Part shown: one piece after another, positions 53,203 to 63,600 of the stretch
Layout of the letters: each line of letters starts with the position of its first letter
How positions within the stretch are numbered: position 1 is the first letter of the stretch
Assembly: GCF_000143415.4 (NCBI RefSeq)
Contig: NW_003314261.1
Location: 4,442,691-4,506,690 of the forward strand
Direction: 5' to 3'
Origin: Selaginella moellendorffii
Lineage: Eukaryota > Streptophyta > Lycopodiopsida > Selaginellales > Selaginellaceae
Length of the DNA: 64,000 nucleotides
Program-made: the position numbers and the translations under genes
Notes under the pieces: generated by a model
Seen by the model: only the letters and a program-made list of their open reading frames with translations
Told to the model about the DNA's origin: nothing
Databases searched by the model: none

Positions 53203-53432
53203 GGCTAGAACAACAAACCCTAATTCTCTATGGGAACAAAGCTTTATCCAACGGCTGGAATTGCGCTGGATCCAACGGCTGCCATTGCTATAAACCTCGA
53301 TAGATATTTTCACTTATCTACGGTGGATGATGGCATTCCGTGTCGGAATGTACACCCTCGGTTCCCTTACTCGAAATCTCCCCGGGCGAAGCCCACGGCA
53401 ACCAGGCGCTTGGTTCCTTGTTTGTCAATCCA
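53203..53432. promoter_or_regulatory. shared upstream region of TGD5-like and ERH-a
   Basis: 230 bases between divergent starts. Contains ACAAACCCTAATTC (telo-box) and two copies of TCCAACGGCTG near 53252 and 53272, the reverse complement of the CAGCCGTTGGA element seen at other genes in this window. Confidence 0.6.
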
Positions 53433-54011
53433 ATGGTAAGTGAATTCGCATTGCCGCTAGTTTGGTCGATTTGCAACTAGATTCCCCTATAGATCTCTTT
53501 GTAAGGTTGTAGAATGAGGGTTTAATCCATGGATTGGGGTTCTAGGGGAGCAGCAGACACACAATTGTGCTCTTCCAGCCGTACCCAAACAGGAGTAGTC
53601 GGACGTACATGGAATTCGACAGCGTGTATCAATCGATGGATGGTATGCGCTAGAAATATTTCTCCTCTCAAAGAAATCTTTGCTGAGCGATTGAGATTGT
53701 GAGAAATTTTCGAGCAGGGATTTGTGGGCTGTTTGAGAAGAGGCTCAAGGACAGCAATCCCACGGTCCGGAACCTCACGTACGACGTGAGCGAGCTCTAC
53801 GAGTTCATCGATGCTCTGCCCGATCTCTCGGCACTAATGTAAGCTATCAATCGCGGAAATATTGCTTTTTTCATTGATCGATCGCTCCTTCGTGCTGTGT
53901 AGCTTCGACACCGACCTCCAGGCTTACGTTCCTTACGATCGATCGTGGATTAAGCTGCGCGTCTATCAGCATCTCAAGAAGTACGCGTCGCAAGGCCCGC
54001 GCAATGGATAG
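53433..54011 (+). CDS. ERH: enhancer of rudimentary homologue (copy a)
   Basis: Four exons: 53433-53435 (only the ATG), 53546-53642, 53718-53838 and 53903-54011; 109 residues. MGSSRHTIVLFQPYPNRSSRTYMEF, SVYQSMDGICGLFEKRLKDSNPTVRNLTYDV, ELYEFIDALPDLSALIF and YVPYDRSWIKLRVYQHLKK match ERH throughout. ERH is a small nuclear dimeric protein linked to RNA splicing, meiotic mRNA removal and other complexes. Splitting the start codon off as its own mini-exon is shared with the downstream copy, showing tandem duplication after the intron arose. Confidence 0.95.
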
Positions 54012-54198
54012 AAGGAGAAAATCGCGTCATCACTTTGATGATGATCTAGAAGAAGGAAGAATAGAGCAAGAACTTTGGTGTCTAGGCCAGAAGCTTAAAT
54101 ATTCTCTCCTTCCAGGCGAATAGGATTTAGGGATTTGTCTCTTTCGGGAAGGTGGGGCGGCAAGGGTGATCCATCGCGCGCTTGGCGATCGCAACGCA

Positions 54199-55101
54199 AT
54201 GGTACGTCGATCGAAATGCGTAGCTCCTCCGGGCGCTGGATTGTGGGACGCGATTCGTACCCCAGCGCGAGCTCATCAATCTCGCTGTGGATTAGCCGAG
54301 AGCGATTTGTGTGATTGTCTCTTAAGTTTGTCTTTGTTTGTAGCAAAGTGGCAGGCACACGATCGTCTTGTACCAGCCGAGCGCCGCGCGAGGAAGCCGG
54401 ACGTTTCTGGATTACGAGAGCGTCACGCAAGCCATGGATGGTGAGACGAGAAAAAAAAAGTGTTTTTGATCCAATCTTCCTTTTGGTTGCAGGGATTTGC
54501 GGCTTGTTCGAGAAGAAGCTCAAGGACATGAACCCCACGATACGAAACATCACGTACGAGGTCGCGGATTTGTATAGATTCATCGATGAGCTTCCGGACA
54601 TGAGCGCTCTCGTGTAAGTTTCGTTCATCTTGTGGCGCTTTGACTTCTTGTCGTGATCATCCTTTAGAATAGATGTGATCGTAAGAAACCTTGGTTTCAA
54701 CTTTCGCGTGAACTCTCTTTCTTTTCAACGATCGGTATGAAGTTTAAGTTTTCGCTGCATGGGTTTGTGCTCGCTACTGAGCTAAAGGACTTTCTTCCAT
54801 GAACTTCTTTCATTTGCTTAATTTGATTTTCTCTTGCCCGAGCTGGTCTCTCTTTGACAATAGCTCAAGTTTACGTTTTCGCTGCACGAATTTGGGCTCG
54901 CTGCCGAGCCAAGGAACTTTCTCGTGTTTCCTAAGATTTCCTTTCTTTAAAAATGTTCTCTCTTATTGTTCCACCGTGACAATCTCTCCTTGTCCATGCA
55001 GATACGATACCGAGGTGAATGCCTACATCCCATACGACCGGCAATGGATTAAGCTGCGCGCCTTCCAACATCTCCGCAAGCTCGCCGGCCAAGCCGCCTA
55101 G
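54199..55101 (+). CDS. ERH: enhancer of rudimentary homologue (copy b)
   Basis: Four exons: 54199-54201 (ATG alone), 54344-54440, 54493-54613 and 55002-55101; 106 residues (MQSGRHTIVLYQPSAARGSRTFLDY, QAMDGICGLFEKKLKDMNPTIRN, VYDTEVNAYIPYDRQWIKLRAFQHL). Exons 2 and 3 have exactly the same lengths as in copy a (97 and 121), so the genes are tandem duplicates. The third intron is enlarged to 388 bases by an internal repeat, while others stay short. Both copies keep all core residues, so both look functional. Confidence 0.95.
54742..54925 (+). repeat. two diverged copies of ~60 bp inside the third intron of ERH-b
   Basis: AGTTTAAGTTTTCGCTGCATG and following text at 54742 recurs at 54866 as AGTTTACGTTTTCGCTGCACG, with GGGCTCGCTGCCGAGC matching GTGCTCGCTACTGAGC. 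Spacing about 124 bases, explaining most of the intron's extra length. Confidence 0.7.
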
Positions 55102-56217
55102 CAAGTCGCTGCTGTGCGCGAGGACGCGCCTGTAAATAACAACATGATGGGGACATGGGCAGCATTTAGCAGCCAGGATTCGCTGTGACAAAACCACGAG
55201 CAGAGTATTTAAAACATCGATTCGAGTGAGAGCGAGCGAGGGGAAAGGAGTCTCAAGAAAAATAAGAGAGAGAAAGCCAAGTGTGTGTGGAGAGAGAGAG
55301 AGAGAGAGCTTATCAATAATTTGGAGAACTGGCAGGCCAAAAGAGATGTGATGTGAGTTCTTCCTCGAACTCGAGACGTCTCAACGTTTCTTGCGTGGTA
55401 CATTGTCGGGATCACGCGATTAAATAAAGAGCCATCGCTCGCTCGCGCGCTCGCTCGCTATCTTCACCACCACCAACGCCAACAAGCGGGAGCCAACCGC
55501 TCACCTTCCGCCACGTGTCCGCCAGGCTGGCGCCGTGACGTGGCGAATTGACCAGCCCACCGCTGAATTTGGCAAATGGGGCGCTCGCCTGCGGCTTCCT
55601 AGATAAAGGTTGGATAAAGACCAATAATTCACACCTCCACTCACGCACCCTGGGATTCGAACCGTGAGCCTCAAGAAGGGTAAAGAAGAACATGGAGGCC
55701 ATGACGGGAATAATCTAAAGCTGGTGCCAGCTACCCAGCGAATCGTGCCAAGGGTATATCCTTCCCGCCCCCACTCAAAAGAAAATTTGGCGGGATTTAT
55801 ATCAGTTCGGCAGGGCCGCTAAAATAAGTTCCAATATATCACTACTAGGTAGCGCGCGCACCAATAGGATGCTAGAATGCGTGGATTGGCGGAAGGCCAG
55901 TGTCCACCTCTCGTTGCCATGGACAAATAGTCGCCACGTCGGACTCCTAAAATTTCGGGGCTCGAACACGAGTGGATAAATATAAAATTTTACTTTTGGC
56001 AATCTGCAACCGTGGCAGAATTAGAGCCGCTAGATCTTTCCCATAATTAGATTTTTACTTTAGCGGTGCCCGATTAAAAACAGCCTTGTTAGAATAATAT
56101 AAAAAAGTTAATTAACCCGGGAGCCCGCCCCTTTTTTCATAGCTTGGGGTTCCCTTCTTCTTTGCTTGGTATTCCACATTGAGACTATTAGGGGTTCTTC
56201 CTCCCAAGCTCGTGGCG
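55102..56217. other. intergenic region upstream of the H+-PPase gene
   Basis: No gene supported. Contains GA repeats (55290-55308), alternating CTCGCTCGCG near 55436-55460 and a degenerate tRNA-like box pair on the minus strand (55650-55745). The last ~150 bases are promoter and leader of the pyrophosphatase gene. Confidence 0.5.
55290..55308 (+). repeat. GA microsatellite
   Basis: GA dinucleotide run of about 9-10 units preceded by GTGTGTG, in the 3' region after ERH-b. Confidence 0.8.
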
Positions 56218-59024
56218 ATGGCGGCCACGATTCTTAGCGCCTTCCAGGTCGAGATCTTGATCCCGGTGGCGGCGCTCATTGGCATCCTGTTCGCGCTCTT
56301 CCAGTGGTACATCGTGTCGAGGGTTTCGGTCGGCGCCGCCACGCGCGTCAGCTCCAACAATGGCTACAACGACTCGCTGCTCAGCCACGAGGAGGACGGG
56401 GACGAGGGCGCCGAGGCCAAATGTGCCGAGATTCAGCAGGCCATCTCGGAAGGTGAGTGGGATTCGTTGTTGCAATGTTCTTGGCTCGCCTTCTTGGGAT
56501 GTAATCTCCAAGAATATCTGGTCTTGCCTTCCAGATCTGTGGTGATCTTCCTGGGATCTATTGTTGTGACTAATTTTCCCTTTTTTTTTTTTTCTCGCAG
56601 GCGCCGAATCCTTTTTGTTCACCGAGTATGGCTACCTTGGCGTGTTTGTGGTCATCTTCTCGGCGTTCATCTTCGTCTTCTTGAGCTCGGTGGAAGGATT
56701 CAGCACCAAAAAGCTCCCTTGCAAGAGTGACCCCTCGCAGCTATGCGCCTCCGCGGTCGCCAATGCTGGCTTCAGCACCATTGCCTTCATCCTGGGCGCC
56801 CTCACCTCCACACTCTCCGGCTACCTGGGGATGAAGATCGCCACCTATGCCAACGCGAGGACCACCCTCGAGGCCAGGAAAGGCGTCAACAAGGCTTTCA
56901 TCGTGGCATTCCGGTCGGGTTCGGTGATGGGTTTCTTACTCGCCGCTAATGGTTTGCTCGTCCTCTTCATTGCTATCATTCTCTTCAAGCTCTTCTATGG
57001 ATCCGACTGGGAGGGCCTGTACGAGGCCATTGCCGGGTATGGTCTTGGAGGTTCCTCGGTGGCCCTCTTCGGTCGTGTTGGTGGCGGCATTTATACCAAG
57101 GCCGCTGATGTTGGTGCGGACCTGGTAGGAAAGGTGGAGCAGAACATTCCAGAGGACGATCCACGAAATCCTGCCGTAAGTTTTGACTCATTTGGTTTGT
57201 GCTCGGACTACTGTATTGATTGTTGCGCGTGTCTGGTTTTCAGGTGATTGCTGACAATGTTGGGGATAACGTGGGTGATATTGCGGGAATGGGAGCTGAC
57301 CTGTTTGGATCTTTTGCGGAGTCGTCCTGTGCGGCGCTTGTCGTTTCATCCATCTCTTCGTTCGGACTCGACAGGGACTTCGTTGCCATGAGCTTTCCGC
57401 TGCTTATCAGTTCCTTTGGCATCGTTGTCTGCCTCATCACAACGTTGTTTGCCACTGACATTTTCGAGGTGAAGGGTGTCAAGGACATCGAGCCCTCTCT
57501 CAAGAAGCAGCTTATTATATCGACTGTCCTGATGACAGTCGCTATTTTCGTCGTGTGCTACATTGCATTGCCGGCTAAGTTCACCATCAACGTCGTTGGC
57601 CATGAACCAAAGATTGTCAAGTGGTGGTACGTATTTGAGCTTTTCTTCAGTGTCTTGGACTAAGATAGTTCTTTCACGTTGCAGGCAACTATTTTTCTGT
57701 GTTGGTTCTGGACTGTGGGCTGGTCTCATTATTGGTTTCGTCACAGAGTATTTTACTAGCAATGCATACAGGTAACTGATTGATTCTTGTGTACTTTCTG
57801 AATATAGTTTATTTCAGACCCGTCCAAGACGTTGCCGATTCCTGCAAGACTGGAGCTGCCACGAACATTATTTTTGGCCTGGCTCTGGGTTACAAGTCCG
57901 TGATTATTCCCGTTATCGCTATTGCGCTGGCTATCTTCCTCAGCTACACTCTCGCTGCTATGTATGGTATTGCTGTTGCGGCCCTTGGAATGCTGAGTAC
58001 GATTGCCACTGGACTCGCAATCGATGCCTACGGTCCGATCAGTGACAATGCTGGAGGCATTGCCGAAATGGCAGGATTCCCTCACAGCATTCGTGAGAGA
58101 ACCGATGCTCTGGATGCTGCAGGAAACACCACAGCTGCCATTGGCAAGGTTCGACAAGAAAAACTCCCCTTTTATTTCTCGCTTTCCTCTTTCTGATGCT
58201 GTTTCATTGTACAGGGATTTGCGATTGGTTCCGCGGCACTCGTCTCGCTTGCTCTCTTCGGTGCGTTCGTGAGCAGAGCTGGAATCGTAGCTGTGGACGT
58301 TATTTCTCCAAAGGAGTTTGTTGGACTGCTGTTCGGTGCCATGCTCCCGTACTGGTTCTCGGCGATGACAATGAAGAGCGTTGGAAAGGCAGCACTGGCT
58401 ATGGTGGAGGAAGTCCGCTCTCAGTTCCAAAACATCCCAGGCCTCATGGAGGGGCGCGCCAAGCCCGACTACAAGTCGTGCGTCAAGATCTCAACCGATG
58501 CATCGATCAAGGAGATGATTCCCCCCGGTGCTCTCGTGATGGTCACTCCCCTCGTCGTGGGATGGTTCTTTGGACCCCAGACACTCTCGGGCCTTCTCGC
58601 CGGAGCTCTAGTCTCTGGAGTACAGGTACTACGCAACATTTTCTTTGGTAGTTTCCTTCTCTTTGTCTTACCTGCTTGGACGTTACCAGATCGCCATTTC
58701 GGCCTCCAACACCGGTGGAGCATGGGACAATGCGAAGAAGTACATTGAAGTAAGATAGCTGTTTGTATGGTACGTAAACTAGCCCTGAGCTTTGTATTTG
58801 TTTTGTTCCAGGCTGGAGCTTCTGAGCACGCAAAGCAACTCGGCCCGAAGGGCTCCGATGCTCATAAGGCTGCTGTGATTGGAGATACCGTTGGCGATCC
58901 CCTCAAGGATACCTCGGGGCCATCGCTAAACATCTTGATCAAGCTCATGGCCGTGGAGTCCCTGGTGTTTGCTCCATTCTTCGCTAGGCACGGTGGCTTC
59001 GTGTTCAAGTGGCTTGGATTGTGA
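56218..59024 (+). CDS. vacuolar-type H+-translocating inorganic pyrophosphatase (type I)
   Basis: Eight exons (56218-56452, 56601-57175, 57244-57626, 57685-57771, 57818-58148, 58215-58625, 58690-58749, 58812-59024) sum to 765 codons, 764 residues, as expected for plant VP1/AVP1. About 16 membrane helices. Substrate motifs are [50 protein letters not shown] and [14 protein letters not shown], plus [21 protein letters not shown] near the end. The region [18 protein letters not shown] carries CKTGAATN rather than a K+-independent type II pattern, so it is the K+-stimulated type I pump. It hydrolyses PPi and acidifies the vacuole, and recycles PPi from biosynthesis. The N-terminal loop is acidic ([13 protein letters not shown]), as in plants. 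Confidence 0.97.
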
Positions 59025-59361
59025 GAAGGACGAAAGGCACGAAAGCTAGCATCATCTTCTCTATACTGAAAAGCCAACATTTTGCAGGGTACTAGGATAT
59101 CTACGAAAAAAAGACCAAAAGACTACTACTATTGTTATGTTTAATAACTTATTCTTCACTTTAGTTCTTTGCTATTTGTAGTTTTAAGATAAAATCAAAT
59201 TACATATCGGTTTTATTGTAAACTCTTTGGTTTTGTGTAAACTACAAACTTGATAACACAAACAATACCAAGAGAAACAATCAGAGGATAGGATCAAAAT
59301 AATTCCTTCCTGGACTCGTCAAGTCCATCTTCGCTATCGAACAAACCCAAGCAAGCCACGC
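59025..59361. other. convergent 3' region of H+-PPase and CPR5
   Basis: 337 bases between the two stop codons, A/T-rich, with several AATAAA-like signals on either strand. No gene. Confidence 0.6.
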
Positions 59362-60869
59362 TCAAAACGAGCTCACCGATGGAAAGCCTGCCAGTCCAGC
59401 CCCGAGCGGCAATCCCACCGCCAAAGTAGAATGGAAGACGATCTTCACAACTCTGCTCCTGCTGAGAAGCTTGATGAAGAACTCGGTGAAGAAGTGCGTG
59501 CAAGCATGGACGAGGCACGAGAGCAGCCACACCACCATCCAGTTCCATCCCTGTCCGCCCAAGAGGTAGACGATCTCTTTCCCGACCACGCCGACACACG
59601 AGCCCCCAACCATGAAGATGGTCATCGGCATTGCGCGCTTCGTGGAGCTGAGCGTCTTCTTGCAGATGAAGAGCAGCAGCAGGCACAGCAGCACTCCGAG
59701 GATCGCTCCAGCGCTGCCTCTGGCGATGCAAAGCCAGTAGTTTGTGTTGCCCGTGATAGATCCGACGAAGTTATACCATGCCTTGAAAACGAAAACGAAT
59801 GTTCAGGCGAAAGAAGAGAGGAAAACAAAAGCTCACGAACCTGTTTAGTAGCAGGAGCCGCAGAACACGAGTCTCTCAGCGTCGAGAACCACTCTGGAAG
59901 GTTTCTCCACACGCAGAAAGCCGTGAACGCGAACATGATGAGCAAGCCCGCGAGGAAGTAGTCGGACGTGGATCTCCGAAAGTCGGCACAGGCGGCGGCC
60001 ATTTCGTCTCGTCCAGCCTTGGAGACGTTGAACTTGAGTGTGCTCTTGCTCACGTCCAGCGTCTCCTTGCCGATGTCGATCGATGCTTCTTGCATGTCCA
60101 GCTCTCGCTCCTTGAGCTTCAAGCCCCTCATCGCGCAGACGAGCTCCATCTCCTTGAGAGAGTTGCTTCGCCTTTGCTCCATCAGCGTCTCTTGAAAGAT
60201 GGCGACGCTGCTACCAGTGGTAAACGCCACAAGCTCTTCCGTTCCCCCGGAGTCTTCCTCTTCCTCCACGAAGTACTCCATTTCCTCCACTTCATGGTAC
60301 TGCTCTTGGGATTTCCCTTCCACGAATCCATCCTCCTCCACGATCGACTCTTTCTCCGGATCCGTGATCTCCGGTCTTGGAGCCCCTGATTGCTGGGAAA
60401 CTCTTGTGAACTCCCGTCTTGATCGCTGGAAATCTTTCGAGCACCGACATTTGCCACCGTCCTTCGCTGTTACCTGAGAGCTCGATCTTTCTCTTTCCCG
60501 CTCTCTCTCACCAAAGATCCTGGCGCCGCTTCTCCGATCGCCGAGATCTTCCACACTGGAGCTCCGATCCCCGCGTTTCTCCTTCAAATCCGAGTAGCTA
60601 GTCGAGAAAGACTCGACCAGATCTTCTACTATGGACTCAGTCGTCTCCAGGGAGCTCACTTGGCACAGATGCCCTCGCGCTAAAACTCCCAGCAGCTCTG
60701 CCAGGAATTCCACCCCATCGTTGGCGCGGGACTGGAGAAAGAGAGAAAACGATCACAACCTGGAAGCAATACAATACCATTGTCTTACCACCGTGACCAG
60801 CCCTGCCATAGTCTTGCCCAGCGCGTCAATGACAGCGTTCTCGTCTGGATCGTCGCTCTCCACCGCCAT
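59362..60869 (-). CDS. CPR5: CPR5-like five-pass membrane protein
   Basis: Three exons (60869-60789, 60731-59841, 59781-59362) total 463 residues, phases consistent. N-terminal half disordered with acidic patches. A helix-rich stretch (LKEMELVCAMRGLKLKERELDMQEASIDIGKETLDVSKSTLKF) precedes about five membrane segments: YFLAGLLIMFAFTAFCVW, GSAGAILGVLLCLLLLFI, AMPMTIFMVGGSCVGVVGKEIVYLLGG, WMVVWLLSCLVHAC and TLAVGLPLGAGLAGF. The pattern TKRAMPM...GK...LGGxG with preceding coiled segment matches CPR5, a plant nuclear-pore membrane nucleoporin and ER-linked RNA-binding regulator of immunity, programmed death and ethylene response. Somewhat shorter than Arabidopsis CPR5 (564 residues). A telo-box lies at the start. 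Confidence 0.8.
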
Positions 60870-61055
60870 CGCTCGCTACTCCGCTAGAACCCTAAATCTC
60901 AAAATAAAAGGAAAATATACGTTAGTGGGGATCCAAAATAAAAGGAAGATATACGTTAGTACTTCTACTTACCACCTATGGGAGGTTTAAAGATGGCAGT
61001 CAATTAATCGATCAAAGCGTTCAAAGCGAAAACGCTGCCATTTCGTGACAAGAAT
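60870..61055. promoter_or_regulatory. promoter of CPR5 with duplicated GATATACGTTAGT element
   Basis: The text AAAATAAAAGGAARATATACG occurs twice (60901-60922 and 60934-60955). An AACCCTAAATC telo-box is at 60890. It is also the 3' flank of the DUF616 gene. Confidence 0.55.
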
Positions 61056-62330
61056 TCAATCCTCTCGTTTGTGCCGCATCGTCCACACAAAGTTCCGCCT
61101 CTCACAATCCTCAAACATGTTGATCCGCCACGGAACTTGCGCGATGATCTTGTCACGCACCACCGCGAAGCTCACCTGATCGCGCGGCGTGAACCTGTCC
61201 AGCTCGTTGAACCAGAGGCACGAGAAGAGATTGGTGAGCGGCGTGTGCTCCCTCAGCACAACGCAGCTCTCGGGGACGTCGCTCACCAGCGGCATCCTGG
61301 CGGCGCGATCATACGGAAGGAGCCCCTCGTGCGTACGGTAGAAGTCCATCTGGGCATCGAGCTTGGCCTTGCTGTGGTACCTCCGCTCCCGGATGATGGC
61401 CTCGGCCTCCTGGAACGCGTCCGCGCGCTCGAAATGGTTGGAGATGGCCATGGTGTCGTTGCTCCTCCACAGGAATCTCTCGAGGATCTGGATGGGATCC
61501 ACCACCATCTGGAGCTTGGCGTCGATCCAGATGGAGAAGCGCGCGTTTGGGACAAGCCTGTGCAGTAGCATCTTTGGAATCTTGCCCTTGTATCGGTTGT
61601 CTCCCTCATATGCGTTGCTTCGTACGAGGATGGTCCGCCACGCCCCAGCTTGAGCTCCTTCGATCCGGAAAGATTCCAGCGTTTCGACGTCGACGAACAT
61701 CGCGAAGCAAACCGTCCTGGCGCTGGTGCTGCTCAGCTTTTTGGGCTGCTTGAGCACGTCATAGTTGCCAAAGATTGCGGACGCCACCACGATTCCCCTG
61801 CATTCTCGGAGGTAATCCATGTCTGCCTCGTCCTGGATCTCGAATCCGGAGCCCTCTCTCCCTGGCTCCACTCCGGCCCTGGTGAATCCACACGGAACTT
61901 CCATCGACTCTTGGATCTTGAAGGATCTCTCTCGCTCTTCAAGGCTGAAACTTCCGCCAAATGGTGTGGAGTTTCGTGAGTCTGCACGGTGGAGATAAGC
62001 AAGCTTCGAGAGAATAAGTTCTGGGAAGATCCCTTGCGGGGGCAGTGCTTTCAGTGCTTGGTCTACTGGAAGATAGCAGACCTGACACTGCCCAAACCAA
62101 CAGGGACTTTGGAATCTGAGGCAGGGATGGCCTTGGGGAAGCGGTGGATCCATGAAACTCGTGGGCGGGAGTAATCGAATAACTGGATGACTGCTAGAAA
62201 AGGCTATCATGCGTTTTATGACATCTCCATCGTTTATCAAACTCCATGACACCCACAATACAACCATCAAATTACAAATAACAAGAACAATAAAAGGTTT
62301 CCCCATTACTTTACCTATTTTCCAAATCAT
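61056..62330 (-). CDS. DUF616 / MUCI70-type glycosyltransferase-like protein
   Basis: 424 residues, intronless, ATG 62330. One N-terminal membrane anchor (PFIVLVICNLMVVLWVSWSLI) gives a type II Golgi topology. The catalytic-like part starts FGGSFSLEERERSFKIQESMEVPCGF, then GIVVASAIFGNYDVLKQPKKLS, CFAMFVDVETL, RYKGKIPKMLLHRLVPNARFSIWIDAKLQMVVDP, YHSKAKLDAQMDFYRTHEGLLPYD and VPWRINMFEDCERR. This is the plant DUF616 family, with the hexosyltransferase-like MUCI70 and TOD1-type members. An Asp-containing WIDAKLQ motif resembles a DxD-type metal site. Substrate is uncertain (pectin or mucilage chain in MUCI70; ceramide for TOD1). Intronless. Confidence 0.85.
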   Translation of the reverse strand: MIWKIGKVMGKPFIVLVICNLMVVLWVSWSLINDGDVIKRMIAFSSSHPVIRLLPPTSFMDPPLPQGHPCLRFQSPCWFGQCQVCYLPVDQALKALPPQGIFPELILSKLAYLHRADSRNSTPFGGSFSLEERERSFKIQESMEVPCGFTRAGVEPGREGSGFEIQDEADMDYLRECRGIVVASAIFGNYDVLKQPKKLSSTSARTVCFAMFVDVETLESFRIEGAQAGAWRTILVRSNAYEGDNRYKGKIPKMLLHRLVPNARFSIWIDAKLQMVVDPIQILERFLWRSNDTMAISNHFERADAFQEAEAIIRERRYHSKAKLDAQMDFYRTHEGLLPYDRAARMPLVSDVPESCVVLREHTPLTNLFSCLWFNELDRFTPRDQVSFAVVRDKIIAQVPWRINMFEDCERRNFVWTMRHKRED

Positions 62331-63600
62331 GTATTAAAGGTTGCACAATGAAGATTTTCCAGCTTACAAGTGGCACACATAAAATAGTTTGCCATATGTA
62401 ACTTGTTTATAATAATTTGCTAGGCATTGTTGCACGCAATGGTTTTATGGAGTGCAATTTGTAAGTAAAAGATGCATACATTTGCCTTCCAAATAGAATA
62501 TTCTTAATGCTTTTCCAAAATCTACTACGGCCATGATGCCATGCCCATCCCATGGGACAATGGGCCATCTCGGCGTTTAATAGACCCATCCCATGGAGCA
62601 TAAAACCATCCACCAAAGCTGAATCTGCTAACTTCGATTTAAACTTGGACTTTGAGTGGGTTGTGTTATATAGTAGTGACTCAGCTCTTTGGAAGGCTGG
62701 TTTGCATGGGATTAGAGTATTTGTAGTCATTAACAAGAGCAGAAGACCTATTGCTACTACACAGCAAGCAAAGGCTCATATCATATGAGTTCTCACATTC
62801 CCACCCATAAAAAGGCTGAGGCAAAGAGTTAGTAGTTGGGACAAGGTTGGGAACTTCAGATATGATGTTGAAGTAATTACTCTTCCTTCTAATGTTGATG
62901 TTCTAGTGATGCATATCAATACAATGCAAACTCATCAAGTTCATGAAATTAGACTGTAGTAACCATGTCTCTTACTTCTTGTCCTTGCTGCAATACTAAC
63001 CACAGATGAGCTAGTTTGTGATCCCCCAACTGCTTGATCCTCTATAGCTCTAGGTTGACAGACTTATTTGGGATGATCTATAAATTGGTTGCCACTATGC
63101 TGAATTTGCCTGTCAGCTGCTGTGTGGTCTTCTTCTCAGATTGAACAGACTCTTGGTCTTGCTGTTCTCAGCTCCCATTGTCAGGAATTGGAGTTCCAAC
63201 ATTTGGATCTGCTTCTCTAGCTCGCTTAAATGCGTGAGGATGCAAGTACACCCAGAGCACTCCCATCGCCAGGCCGAATTGTCATTGTAAGATGAAGAGT
63301 GGAAGAGGCCACCTTCCTTCCCTAACACCATAATCTCATGTCAAATTTCTGCTACACAACTACTTCAGGGCTCAAATGCAATCTATCACAGCATGCTCAT
63401 GAATACTCTCACATAAAAACCATATAGTTTGAATAAAATAAAACTAGGTGAATATGGTTTAACCATACATGTATTTTACATATATGAGATCCGACTGATT
63501 TTCTTAAAGCATAGTTATGAAACTAGTTATAAATATATTTAATATATGATTTTAAAAATCAATCTAGTGGATAAAATATTATTATCTCAAGAAATATTCT
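62331..63600. other. AT-rich region with decayed coding-like text
   Basis: Open fragments on plus (62552-62788, NFDLNLDFEWVVLYSSDSA...) and minus (63113-63331, CILTHLSELEKQIQMLELQ) have protein-like composition but no start, introns or known domain. They may be remnants of a transposon or a lost gene. No terminal repeats found. Confidence 0.4.

Noticed and set aside
55640-55750. A true tRNA gene
   Set aside because: A and B box-like motifs exist, but their spacing and the lack of paired acceptor and T stems do not give a cloverleaf.
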